16,265 nucleotides of DNA from JBDKGH01 sp039798265 (GCA_039798265.1 JBDKGH010000131.1:1-16265), one strand, 5' to 3'; counted from the stretch's first letter, positions 1-7,009 are shown. Numbers and translations are program-made. Notes: a model not told the origin generated them from the sequence alone.

Positions 1-2
1 AC

Positions 3-158
3 GATATGTCAGGCAAACAGCTACAGTCTGTTTCTCTTCATCAATGGGATACTACCTATATTATGGATATCGATTTTTTACCCGCGGGAGAATATATCTT
101 ATCTCTATTCGACGGCAACGAGCTACTCCAAACAGAACGGCTGAGTGTTGTGAAATAA
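3..158 (+). CDS. C-terminal end of a T9SS-secreted protein (type A sorting domain), partial
   Basis: The frame is open from the left edge and ends at TAA 156-158, giving the last 51 residues of a protein whose body lies outside the window. The tail reads DMSGKQLQSVSL, then a hydrophobic stretch with LPAGEYILSLFDG, and ends ERLSVVK. This matches the layout of the type A T9SS C-terminal sorting domain (TIGR04183-like): a G-x-x-hydrophobic strand, an L-P-A-G-x-Y core, then a short strand ending in a basic residue. By family knowledge such domains direct export through the outer membrane by the type IX system and are cleaved by PorU, often with attachment to A-LPS. The identity of the cargo cannot be told from this fragment. 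The next gene (ribB) is convergent, so this is the last gene of its transcription unit. Confidence 0.8.
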   Translation, partial: DMSGKQLQSVSLHQWDTTYIMDIDFLPAGEYILSLFDGNELLQTERLSVVK

Positions 159-215
159 AGAATGTGTTTTTATAGGGTGCGTTGGTTCTATCCTATCTCG
201 CGCCACATCCGTGAT

Positions 216-234
216 CCCCGACTTGGCGTCGGGG
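216..234. repeat. Perfect 7-bp inverted repeat (stem-loop) in convergent spacer
   Basis: CCCCGAC, a 5-nt spacer TTGGC, then GTCGGGG form a perfect GC-rich stem-loop. It lies between a rightward gene ending at 158 and leftward ribB ending at 412, where a bidirectional terminator would be expected. No T-run follows on either side, so it may instead be one copy of a dispersed REP-like palindrome. The stem is seen directly; its role is inferred. Confidence 0.6.
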
Positions 235-291
235 CTGACAAAGCGGACGATTTTCAATCGCCGAGGCTTTATTGTTAAAGGATTTTACGAT

Positions 292-363
292 TTTATCATT
301 CTATCCTTCTATCCTTCTATCCTTTTATCCTTCTATCCTTTTACCTTTCTATCCTTTTACCAT
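292..363. repeat. Degenerate 8-bp tandem repeat (TCTATCCT), about 9 units
   Basis: From 300 the units read TCTATCCT three times, then TTTATCCT, TCTATCCT, TTTACCTT, TCTATCCT and TTTACCAT. A further diverged unit (TTTATCAT) lies at 292-299. The top strand is almost purely pyrimidine. The array sits in the non-coding spacer between convergent genes, 49 bp beyond the ribB stop. The short open frame across it encodes only a low-complexity repeat (FYPSILLSFYPF...) and has no support as a gene. It looks like a replication-slippage microsatellite/VNTR. Confidence 0.85.
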
Positions 364-411
364 TATAGGATACGAATTACCCCGTTAATCTGATATTTAT
401 TAAACAATCAA

Positions 412-1545
412 TTAAATCTTCACACTTTCAACAATCTCCAATCCATATCCCAAAATACCCGAACGCTTAGTAGGGTTATTGGTCAGCAACTGCATTTTGC
501 TTACGCCCAAAGAACGCAGTATTTGTGCGCCAATTCCATAATCACGTGTATCAATGCTGGCGGAAGAGACTTTGCCTTCTCCCTGGCGCATGCGCTCCAA
601 CTCGGTCATCTCGTCGATGAGGTCGCGGTCTTTTTGCAAGTGATTCATATATACAATCACCCCTTTGCCGTGTTGCTCAATGTATTCCATAGAGCGGTGG
701 AGTATCGATTCGGTATCGTTTTGCACCGAACCAAATAGATCGCCCAATACATTGCAAGAATGCACGCGCACCGGAACAACCTCGTCTTCGGTCCAGCTGC
801 CCTTCACTAATACCATGTGGTGTTTTTGCTCAAGGGTTTGCACAAAGGCATTCAAGGTAAAATCGCCGTAGCGGGTAGGGAATGCTATTTCGCGAACTTT
901 TTCTACTAAGGTTTCTGTTTGCAATCGGTAAGCAATCAAATCCTTGATAGAAATAATTTTCAGATCAAAACGAGTGGCAATTTCTAAAAGCTGTGGTAAA
1001 CGAGCCATAGTGCCATCGTCGTTCATTACTTCTACCAACACACCTGCTGGTTCAAAGCCCGCCAATCGGGCTAAATCTACTGTAGCTTCGGTGTGACCAG
1101 TACGACGTAACACGCCGCCTTGTTTTGCTATTAAAGGGAAGATATGTCCAGGACGACCGAGGTCCGATGGACGGGTTTTCGGATCGATGAGGGCTTGAAC
1201 AGTTTTGCTGCGATCGTGAGCGCTAATGCCCGTGGTGCATCCATTGCCCAATAAATCAACAGAAACGGTGAACGCCGTTTTATTGGGGTCCGTATTTTGG
1301 CTAACCATCATGTGAAGGTCGAGCTCTTGACAACGCTGATCAGTAAGCGCGGCACAAATTAATCCGCGCCCTTCTTTACTCATGAAATTGATGATCTCAG
1401 GAGTCGCATTGCGCGCGGCGGTAATAAAATCACCTTCGTTTTCACGATCTTCATCGTCCACCACAATCACCACTTTGCCTTTGCGAATATCTTCGATTGC
1501 TTCAGCTATGGTGTCGAGGTTTTCCTTAACCGTTGTCTTAATCAT
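412..1545 (-). CDS. ribB: 3,4-dihydroxy-2-butanone-4-phosphate synthase with degenerate GTP cyclohydrolase II domain (RibBA-type)
   Basis: The 377-residue protein has the RibBA layout. Residues about 10-205 are the DHBP synthase (RibB) domain, which converts ribulose 5-phosphate to formate and the four-carbon unit of riboflavin. It has the acidic loop VDDEDRENEGDF (29-40), RPGHIFPL (131-138) and RRTGHTEATVDLARLAG (147-163), so this half looks active. Residues about 218-377 follow the GTP cyclohydrolase II fold and keep RDYGIGAQIL (334-343) and LLTNNPTK. The zinc-binding block, normally VHSEC...RCDCG, reads VHSCNVLGDLFGSVQNDT (261-278), and the QEGRGIGL active-site block is replaced by NHLQKDRDLI (301-310). 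GTP cyclohydrolase activity is therefore unlikely, and a separate ribA should exist elsewhere. From memory, similarly degenerate C-terminal domains occur in other flavobacterial RibBA proteins. The ATG is 4 nt from a -7-like box, so the transcript may be leaderless. Confidence 0.95.
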   Translation of the reverse strand: MIKTTVKENLDTIAEAIEDIRKGKVVIVVDDEDRENEGDFITAARNATPEIINFMSKEGRGLICAALTDQRCQELDLHMMVSQNTDPNKTAFTVSVDLLGNGCTTGISAHDRSKTVQALIDPKTRPSDLGRPGHIFPLIAKQGGVLRRTGHTEATVDLARLAGFEPAGVLVEVMNDDGTMARLPQLLEIATRFDLKIISIKDLIAYRLQTETLVEKVREIAFPTRYGDFTLNAFVQTLEQKHHMVLVKGSWTEDEVVPVRVHSCNVLGDLFGSVQNDTESILHRSMEYIEQHGKGVIVYMNHLQKDRDLIDEMTELERMRQGEGKVSSASIDTRDYGIGAQILRSLGVSKMQLLTNNPTKRSGILGYGLEIVESVKI

Positions 1546-1549
1546 AGCG

Positions 1550-1557
1550 CAAAAATA
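1550..1557 (-). promoter_or_regulatory. Putative -7 box (TATTTTTG) for ribB
   Basis: On the minus strand TATTTTTG matches the Bacteroidota -7 consensus TAnnTTTG and ends only 4 nt before the ribB ATG. Transcription would then start at or within a base or two of the start codon. No clear -33 TTG is visible at the usual spacing. Confidence 0.5.
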
Positions 1558-1621
1558 CGGAAAGAGTGATGGAGGGGGGAGGAGATTTCATTTTTTTAAG
1601 CCAATAGCCGAAGGGAAAAGC

Positions 1622-1629
1622 TACCTTTG
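1622..1629 (+). promoter_or_regulatory. Putative -7 box (TACCTTTG) for argS
   Basis: TACCTTTG matches TAnnTTTG exactly and lies 18 nt before the preferred argS ATG at 1648. The TTG at 1627, which could be read as an earlier in-frame start codon, is the end of this box, which argues for the downstream ATG. No -33 TTG is obvious. Confidence 0.55.
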
Positions 1630-1647
1630 CCGCTCAAATTTTTAAAA

Positions 1648-3435
1648 ATGAAAAATCTTCAACACATCATTGGTGCTGCGGTGAAAGGTGCAGCCCAAAG
1701 CCTTTATGGCACCGAAATTCAGGACAGTCTAGTGCAATTGCAAAAGACTCGACGCGAATTTGAAGGTGATGTGACGGTAGTGGTTTTTCCTTTGACCAAA
1801 TTATCGAAGAAAGGCCCAGAAGCTACAGGCGAAGAACTCGGAAATTACCTGACCACTCATGTAGCTGAGGTTACTCAATTTAATGTGGTGAAGGGTTTTT
1901 TGAATTTATCCATCAGCGCAGATTTTTGGCTTGAATTTGTTTCTTCCTCATACACCAATGAGCGTTTTGGCTTGGCAGAGCCCAATTCCAAACCTCGTGT
2001 AATGGTGGAGTATTCATCTCCCAATACCAACAAGCCCTTGCATTTAGGGCATCTTAGAAATAACTTTTTGGGTTATTCGGTTGCAGAAATTCTAAAGGCT
2101 AATGGGCATGCGGTTACCAAGGTGCAAATCATCAATGACCGCGGTATTCACATTTGTAAAAGTATGCTCGCTTGGCAAAAGATGGGCAACGGCGAAACAC
2201 CTGCCTCTTCAGGAATGAAAGGTGATAAACTGGTGGGCAAGTATTATGTAGAATTTGATAAAGCCTATAAAGCTGAACAAAAAGAACTTATCGCTCAAGG
2301 AAAAACGGAGGATGAGGCAAAGCAGTTAGCTCCAATCATGATCGAAGCGCAAGAGATGCTGCGCAAGTGGGAAGCAAAAGACGAGGCAGTGATGTCACTC
2401 TGGAAAACCATGAATGGCTGGGTGTATGACGGTTTTGAAACCACTTATCGCAATATGGGGGTTGATTTTGATAAGCTGTACTTCGAAAGTGAAACCTACC
2501 TTACGGGTAGAGATGAGGTGATGGAAGGCCTTCAAAAAGGTGTGTTTTTTCAAAAAGAAGATGGTTCTATTTGGATTGACTTGACAGAAGAAGGATTGGA
2601 CCAAAAGGCGGTGCTGAGAAAGGACGGTACAGCGATGTACATTACACAAGACATAGGCACGGCTATTCTGCGATTCAAAGATTTTCCTGATACGGCCTAT
2701 CAAATTTATACCGTGGGTAACGAACAAGAGTACCACTTTAAAGTGCTCTTTAAAATATTGAAAAAACTCGGTTGGGCTCAGGCCGATCAGTGCTTTCACT
2801 TGAGCTACGGCATGGTAGAATTGCCTGAAGGTAAAATGAAGAGCCGTGAAGGAACGGTAGTAGATGCCGATGATTTGATGTTGGAAATGAAAGAAGTGGC
2901 GCGCGAAGTGGCTACAGAGCAAGGGAAATTAGAAGGCCTAAACGAAGAAGAGAAAGAGTCTTTGTATCATATGATTGGCATGTCTTCTTTGAAGTATTTC
3001 TTGTTGCGTGTTGACCCAACCAAAAACATGCTTTTTAACCCTAAAGAAAGTATTGACTTCAATGGACATACTGGGCCATTTATTCAATATGGCTTCGTGC
3101 GCACAAGAGCGATCGAACGCAAAAACGAAGAGGCACGTGTAAACTGGGCCACTAGCGATGTAGCGCTCAACGAATATGAACATAACCTGATCGTGAAGCT
3201 ATACGATTTCCCGAGCATTATTGCAGAGGCAGGCGAACGATACAACCCAGCGAACATCGCAAACTATTGCTTTGAATTGATCAAAGAGTTTAACGCTTTC
3301 TATCAGCAGTGCTCGATTTTGCGTGAAGAAAACAAAGCCCAACGTCAGTTGCGTCTTGATTTGACACGAATGGTGGGAACCACTGTTAAAAACGGTATGC
3401 AGCTCTTAGGTATAGGCATGCCTGAGCGCATGTAA
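1648..3435 (+). CDS. argS: Arginine--tRNA ligase (arginyl-tRNA synthetase)
   Basis: This class I synthetase attaches arginine to tRNA-Arg in the cytoplasm. From the ATG at 1648 it is 595 residues, near the usual size for the family. An N-terminal tRNA-binding (Arg N) domain spans about 1-90. The catalytic core has SSPNTNKPLHLGHLRNN, with the HIGH-type signature HLGH at 132-135, and KMKSREGT at 396-403, the ArgRS form of KMSKS. An anticodon-binding DALR domain fills the C-terminus and ends GIGMPERM. The segment FNGHTGPFIQYGFVRTRAI is also typical of ArgRS. The frame is open back to a TTG at 1627, but that codon lies inside the probable promoter box and would add seven untypical residues, so ATG 1648 is preferred. 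The gene diverges from ribB and is followed by a probable terminator. Confidence 0.97.
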   Translation: MKNLQHIIGAAVKGAAQSLYGTEIQDSLVQLQKTRREFEGDVTVVVFPLTKLSKKGPEATGEELGNYLTTHVAEVTQFNVVKGFLNLSISADFWLEFVSSSYTNERFGLAEPNSKPRVMVEYSSPNTNKPLHLGHLRNNFLGYSVAEILKANGHAVTKVQIINDRGIHICKSMLAWQKMGNGETPASSGMKGDKLVGKYYVEFDKAYKAEQKELIAQGKTEDEAKQLAPIMIEAQEMLRKWEAKDEAVMSLWKTMNGWVYDGFETTYRNMGVDFDKLYFESETYLTGRDEVMEGLQKGVFFQKEDGSIWIDLTEEGLDQKAVLRKDGTAMYITQDIGTAILRFKDFPDTAYQIYTVGNEQEYHFKVLFKILKKLGWAQADQCFHLSYGMVELPEGKMKSREGTVVDADDLMLEMKEVAREVATEQGKLEGLNEEEKESLYHMIGMSSLKYFLLRVDPTKNMLFNPKESIDFNGHTGPFIQYGFVRTRAIERKNEEARVNWATSDVALNEYEHNLIVKLYDFPSIIAEAGERYNPANIANYCFELIKEFNAFYQQCSILREENKAQRQLRLDLTRMVGTTVKNGMQLLGIGMPERM

Positions 3436-3486
3436 CCGCTTAGGGATTTTCATTCTGTATTCGCGTCTGTTGGTCCCTTCGAAAGG

Positions 3487-3508
3487 ATGTTTTAAAAAAC
3501 ATTTTTTT
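3487..3508 (+). terminator. Putative intrinsic terminator after argS
   Basis: ATGTTTT, AA, AAAACAT form an inverted repeat followed by a run of T, 51 nt after the argS stop. The stem is AT-only at its core and therefore weak, but the position and T-run fit a rho-independent terminator. Confidence 0.5.
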
Positions 3509-3562
3509 AAGGATTTAGGAAAAAAAAGGCCTCTGTTTTTTATTTAGAACGGTTTTATATAA

Positions 3563-3570
3563 GATATTTG
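3563..3570 (+). promoter_or_regulatory. Weak -7-like box (GATATTTG) before the response regulator
   Basis: GATATTTG carries the TTTG half of the Bacteroidota -7 box but lacks the leading T. It ends 4 nt before the ATG at 3575, the same tight arrangement as at ribB. This is a suggestion only. Confidence 0.3.
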
Positions 3571-3574
3571 CCCC

Positions 3575-4258
3575 ATGATTCGATTGATCATAGCTGATAG
3601 CAATCACCTTATTCGCACGGGGCTCAATTCCATTTTGAGTCAGTATGCTGACATTCAGTTGCTGGGAGAGGCTTCGAGCGAGGCTGTGCTGTTAGAAATG
3701 ATCAAAGGATTCAGTCCTGATGTGGTCTTGATGGACTTCGTGGCCAAAGATTTCAGCATAGATTCTATCCAACGCTGTTTGCGTGTGCGCCCTCAATTGC
3801 GCATTGTGGCCATTACGGGAGAGCAAGCGGGCATTACCATTGTGAATGCATTGCGAGCAGGAGTGAATAGCTATATTAAGAAGGACTGTGATGTGCACGA
3901 AATAGTGGACTCTGTGAGAGAAACAGGAGCGGGAGGACGATTTTTTTGCGGACAAATTTTGGAGTCCATTCGCCGTGAAGCCATCAACGTAGATGATTTG
4001 AATATTGCCGAGTTGAACTGTGAAGCGGTGGTGATAAGTGATCGAGAATTAGAAATCATTAAGCACATCGCTGAAGGCTATACCAACAATGAGATTGCGG
4101 AAAAACTTTTCTTGAGTCCACATACCGTAAATACCCATCGTAAGAACATCATGCAGAAGTTAGGTGTTAATAATACTGCAGCAATAGTGATGTATGCGGT
4201 GAAGACGGAACTCGTAAGCCCGAATAAGTTTTTATTCAGCCCTGCTTTAGGTCAATAA
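3575..4258 (+). CDS. NarL/FixJ-family (LuxR-type) response regulator, orphan
   Basis: The 227-residue protein has a receiver domain (about 1-120) and a LuxR/GerE helix-turn-helix domain (about 150-215: SDRELEIIKHIAEGYTNNEI and LSPHTVNTHRKNIMQKLGV). Such proteins usually bind promoter DNA as dimers after phosphorylation by a histidine kinase. In the receiver the likely phospho-acceptor is Asp54 (VVLMDF), with Thr81 and Lys102 at the switch and lysine positions. The usual adjacent acidic pair near the N-terminus (ADDH) reads ADSNH here, Asp8-Ser9, so one Mg2+-binding acid is missing. The MP motif after the acceptor Asp is also absent. No histidine kinase gene lies beside it, so its partner and targets are unknown. 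It has its own spacer on both sides and is probably transcribed alone. Confidence 0.92.
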   Translation: MIRLIIADSNHLIRTGLNSILSQYADIQLLGEASSEAVLLEMIKGFSPDVVLMDFVAKDFSIDSIQRCLRVRPQLRIVAITGEQAGITIVNALRAGVNSYIKKDCDVHEIVDSVRETGAGGRFFCGQILESIRREAINVDDLNIAELNCEAVVISDRELEIIKHIAEGYTNNEIAEKLFLSPHTVNTHRKNIMQKLGVNNTAAIVMYAVKTELVSPNKFLFSPALGQ

Positions 4259-4265
4259 GTCCATC

Positions 4266-4282
4266 TTACTGACTTTCAGTAA
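4266..4282 (+). terminator. Short hairpin after the response regulator, possible terminator
   Basis: TTACTGA, CTT, TCAGTAA form a perfect 7-bp stem 8 nt after the stop codon. There is no T-run after it, so it could be an RNA 3'-end stabiliser rather than an intrinsic terminator. Confidence 0.35.
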
Positions 4283-4340
4283 CGAATTACCCAATTCATC
4301 CTAAAAACCAAAAAAAGCCTTCAGGAGTGGGGGAAAAGGT

Positions 4341-4348
4341 TACTTTTG
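4341..4348 (+). promoter_or_regulatory. Putative -7 box (TACTTTTG) for ilvE
   Basis: TACTTTTG is an exact match to TAnnTTTG, 75 nt upstream of the ilvE ATG. It implies a leader of about 70 nt that contains the palindrome at 4369-4378. No -33 TTG is seen at the expected spacing. Confidence 0.55.
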
Positions 4349-4368
4349 CGCCGAACGGTTGAACCAAG

Positions 4369-4378
4369 CGACCGGTCG
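4369..4378. promoter_or_regulatory. 10-bp perfect palindrome in ilvE leader, possible operator
   Basis: CGACCGGTCG is a perfect palindrome about 20 bp downstream of the -7-like box, inside the predicted leader. Flanking GGTTGAACC (4357-4365) and CGGT/ACCG pieces add further symmetry. The position would suit a repressor site or a small leader-RNA structure; no regulator can be named. Confidence 0.3.
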
Positions 4379-4423
4379 ATTACCGAATAACAAAGAGAAC
4401 ATTCAATCAATAATTAGTGCTCA

Positions 4424-5494
4424 ATGATAGCAACCACTAACCCGATTGAAATACGCAGAGCGGAGAAAACACGCGTTAACGAAGTAGATTGGGAAAATCT
4501 CGGTTTCGGAAAAGTGTTTTCTGATCACATGTTTGTCATGGAATATGCAGACGGCAAGTGGCAGACTCCCGTAATTCAACCTTATGGTCCACTACATTTT
4601 TCGCCAGCAATTAGTGCCTTGCACTACGGACAAGCGATTTTCGAAGGGTTAAAAGCTTTTCGAAATGCGAATGGTGAAGTGAATGTATTTCGTCCAGAAA
4701 AAAATGCACATCGTATGAATGTTTCGGCCAAGCGTCTTTGCATGCCGGAAGTTCCTGAAGATATTTTTTGCGAAGCGATTGCCCAATTGGTGAGCCTAGA
4801 TAAAGGCTGGATTCCAAGCGGAGAGGGGGAAGCTTTATACATTCGTCCACACCTGTTTGCCATCGACGAATACGTGGGTGTGCGTCCAAGTGAAAAGTAC
4901 ATGTTTATCATTTTCACCTGTCCAGTGGGCAAATACTACACGGGTGAATTGAAGGTGAAAATAGAACCCAAGTTTACTCGTGCCGCGAAAGGAGGTACTG
5001 GCCATGCGAAAGCTGCCGGTAATTACGCCGCTTCACTTTGGCCTACTAAGCTTGCACAGGAGGAAGGATACAATCAAATCTTGTGGACAGATGGTCAAAC
5101 CCATGAATATTTTGAAGAATCAGGTACAATGAACGTGATCTTCAAATCGGGAAAAACCATTTTTACTCCCATGGTGAGCGACTCTATTTTGGATGGTGTA
5201 ACGCGCGATAGCGTATTGACCATTGCCCGCGATTGGGGCTATCAAGTAGAAGAGCGCAAAGTGAGTGTGAAAGAAGTTTTAGACCTCTTGAAAAAAGGTG
5301 AATTGGATGAAGCGTTTGGTGCAGGTACAGCCGCCACTATCGCTCCTATTCGTACCATTCACCACGAAGGAACCGATTATCAGCTGCGTCCGTTTTCCGA
5401 ATGGGATTTTGCTCCCAAGGTTTCGGATTTCATGGATAGCCTGAAACGCGGATTAGAAAACGATACACATAAATGGAATATGAAAGTCCATTGA
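4424..5494 (+). CDS. ilvE: Branched-chain amino acid aminotransferase
   Basis: This PLP-dependent class IV aminotransferase exchanges the amino group of leucine, isoleucine or valine with 2-oxoglutarate, and is the last step of branched-chain amino acid synthesis or the first of breakdown. At 356 residues it has the length of the BCAT type II/eukaryotic-like group. Visible signatures are LHYGQAIFEGLKAFR (66-80), the PLP-lysine region GGTGHAKAAGNYAAS with Lys196, the EESGTMNVIF block (231-240) and the C-terminal FGAGTAATIAPI (298-309). The ATG at 4424 is the first start after the promoter-like region. The gene stands alone between its own promoter and a strong terminator; no other ilv or leu gene is in the window, so pathway direction cannot be judged. 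Confidence 0.96.
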   Translation: MIATTNPIEIRRAEKTRVNEVDWENLGFGKVFSDHMFVMEYADGKWQTPVIQPYGPLHFSPAISALHYGQAIFEGLKAFRNANGEVNVFRPEKNAHRMNVSAKRLCMPEVPEDIFCEAIAQLVSLDKGWIPSGEGEALYIRPHLFAIDEYVGVRPSEKYMFIIFTCPVGKYYTGELKVKIEPKFTRAAKGGTGHAKAAGNYAASLWPTKLAQEEGYNQILWTDGQTHEYFEESGTMNVIFKSGKTIFTPMVSDSILDGVTRDSVLTIARDWGYQVEERKVSVKEVLDLLKKGELDEAFGAGTAATIAPIRTIHHEGTDYQLRPFSEWDFAPKVSDFMDSLKRGLENDTHKWNMKVH

Positions 5495-5514
5495 TGAGGA
5501 TAGAATAAAAAATG

Positions 5515-5548
5515 AAAAGGTCGCTTTCTTTATCGAAAGCGACCTTTT
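5515..5548 (+). terminator. Strong intrinsic terminator after ilvE
   Basis: A perfect 14-bp stem (AAAAGGTCGCTTTC with GAAAGCGACCTTTT) and a 6-nt loop start 20 nt after the ilvE stop. The descending arm ends in TTTT, followed by GCTTTTA. The A-rich ascending arm makes it usable on both strands, although no leftward gene abuts it. Confidence 0.9.
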
Positions 5549-5566
5549 GCTTTTATGGGGTTTTGC

Positions 5567-5596
5567 TTGGACATGTAATTATTTCTCTTTTCTTTG
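5567..5596 (+). promoter_or_regulatory. Putative promoter (TTG-N19-TTTCTTTG)
   Basis: TTG at 5567-5569, a 19-bp spacer and TTTCTTTG at 5589-5596 resemble the Bacteroidota -33/-7 promoter (TTG ... TAnnTTTG) with one mismatch. It lies just after the ilvE terminator and about 50 nt before the next gene. The TTG at 5594 that could be read as a start codon is part of this box. Confidence 0.5.
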
Positions 5597-5647
5597 AAAA
5601 ATAAGGATGTGGAATACTCAGATCTTCACACCTATGTAGAAAAGAAT

Positions 5648-7009
5648 ATGGTCAACTATATGCGATATCTTCTGTGTTTCCTTCTGTGCTTGCCTGTTTT
5701 TGGGTTTGCGCAAAGCACGGATTATTCCATTTCGGGTGTAGTGTTGGATAAAGAATCGGGGGCACCTATTTACAAAGCTTTGGTAACACTTACGGAAAGT
5801 AAAGTGTATGCATACACAAATAGTGAAGGTCGGTTTGAATTGAGTTTTAAACGCACCGGCGATCCTGTATCGATTCTTCATCTACAAGTGCGCCATACAG
5901 GATTTATCACGGGCTTTTTTGAAATGAACTACAGCGAAAGTCCTTATCAGTTTACACTCGATCCCTTTGTCTATGAAGCGAAAGGGGTGGTCATTTCAGC
6001 AGAGGCAAAACCCGATTCGGTATGGGGAAGCAAATCTCGCAACGTAGGTGATTTCGCTTTTGTGAAAGATGGAATGCTGCTATTGACTTACGAAGCGGAA
6101 GAGCGCTGGAAGCGTCAAGAAGATGCCAAGCGCACCTTGTACAATGGAGCTCAAGTGATTTGGGTAGATGCCAATGGAATAGAACAATTTAAAGTGAATG
6201 TTCCGGGTTTAGCCGAACGTTTTCACTTGGATCATCTGGACGATGTCATTTTAATTACCCGTGACTCAACGTTTTTTGTAAGTCTTCAACCCACGCGTTT
6301 GGAATTGGTAGGACTGGAGCAAAGTGTGTACAAAGATCAAGTGCTACCCGTAAAAGATACCCTCAACGATAACCTGTTATACTCCACTCATAACCCCGAT
6401 TATCCGGCCTTCGAATACCGTCGATTGGATAAGAAGAATGATGTGCAATGGAACATACGTTCGGTAGAAGATGAGCAATTGATGGAACTGTTTAGAAGCG
6501 AATGGAAGTACCTAGATGGGCCTCAAAAGGCTGCGGCGCTGAGGCTAGAGCAACGCACGGGAATACAAAAAGAAATCTTAGCAGCCTACATGCGTGGTTT
6601 TCAAAACACGCTTTATTACGAATCGATCTATGCACCATTGATGGTGATGAACGACACCATATACATTTTTGATCACACGAAAGATCTGATGGTGCGTTTA
6701 GATAAAGGAGGACAACCATTGGATAGTGCATTCATTGATTATCACCAACCAAAGCGACCAGAGAAGTGGGGGGAAGAAGTGGTGATGGATAAAGCCCAAC
6801 GCGAAGTATATACCTATACCTATCGGCAAGGAAAAGTGTGGGTAAAATGGATTGATAAGCACCATGGAAAAGTGCGCGGGGAGCAGAGCCTGTATTGGAA
6901 ATTCATCGATTACATCCGCGTTCGAGACGGTTGGGTGTATTACATCTACCGCCCATTTGAGAGCAGTCAGAATCGCTACTTATACCGCGAACTGTTGCGT
7001 GTTAATTGA
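5648..7009 (+). CDS. Secreted protein with carboxypeptidase-regulatory-like domain, function unknown
   Basis: From ATG 5648 the product is 453 residues. It begins with a signal peptide (hydrophobic LLCFLLCLPVFGFAQ, probable cleavage after residue 20-22), so it acts in the periplasm or on the envelope. An alternative ATG at 5660 removes four residues and gives an equally good signal. Residues about 25-112 look like a CarboxypepD_reg-like beta-sandwich (YSISGVVLDKESGAPIYKA, SEGRFELSF), common in Bacteroidota envelope proteins. The rest (about 115-453) is rich in short aromatic beta strands such as MNDTIYIFDHTKDLMVRLD and DGWVYYIYRPF, suggestive of propeller-like blades with a helical insert near 285-335. 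I do not recognise a named family for it and no catalytic motif is visible. It follows the ilvE terminator with its own promoter-like sequence, and the next gene's start is 75 nt beyond its stop. Confidence 0.85.
   Translation: MVNYMRYLLCFLLCLPVFGFAQSTDYSISGVVLDKESGAPIYKALVTLTESKVYAYTNSEGRFELSFKRTGDPVSILHLQVRHTGFITGFFEMNYSESPYQFTLDPFVYEAKGVVISAEAKPDSVWGSKSRNVGDFAFVKDGMLLLTYEAEERWKRQEDAKRTLYNGAQVIWVDANGIEQFKVNVPGLAERFHLDHLDDVILITRDSTFFVSLQPTRLELVGLEQSVYKDQVLPVKDTLNDNLLYSTHNPDYPAFEYRRLDKKNDVQWNIRSVEDEQLMELFRSEWKYLDGPQKAAALRLEQRTGIQKEILAAYMRGFQNTLYYESIYAPLMVMNDTIYIFDHTKDLMVRLDKGGQPLDSAFIDYHQPKRPEKWGEEVVMDKAQREVYTYTYRQGKVWVKWIDKHHGKVRGEQSLYWKFIDYIRVRDGWVYYIYRPFESSQNRYLYRELLRVN

Noticed and set aside
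291..366. CRISPR-like array
   Set aside because: The unit is only 8 bp and there are no spacers or cas genes; it is a simple tandem repeat.
211..393. 60-residue open frame over the tandem repeat
   Set aside because: The translation is low-complexity repeat from the 8-bp array, starts in the stem-loop and has no plausible domain or promoter.
1382..1645. 87-residue open frame opposite the ribB start and across the divergent promoters
   Set aside because: It is a Ser/Arg-rich shadow of ribB that would cover both promoters.
2395..2922. 175-residue open frame antisense to argS
   Set aside because: It lies wholly inside argS, is rich in His/Phe/Gln as expected of an antisense shadow, and has no domain-like pattern.
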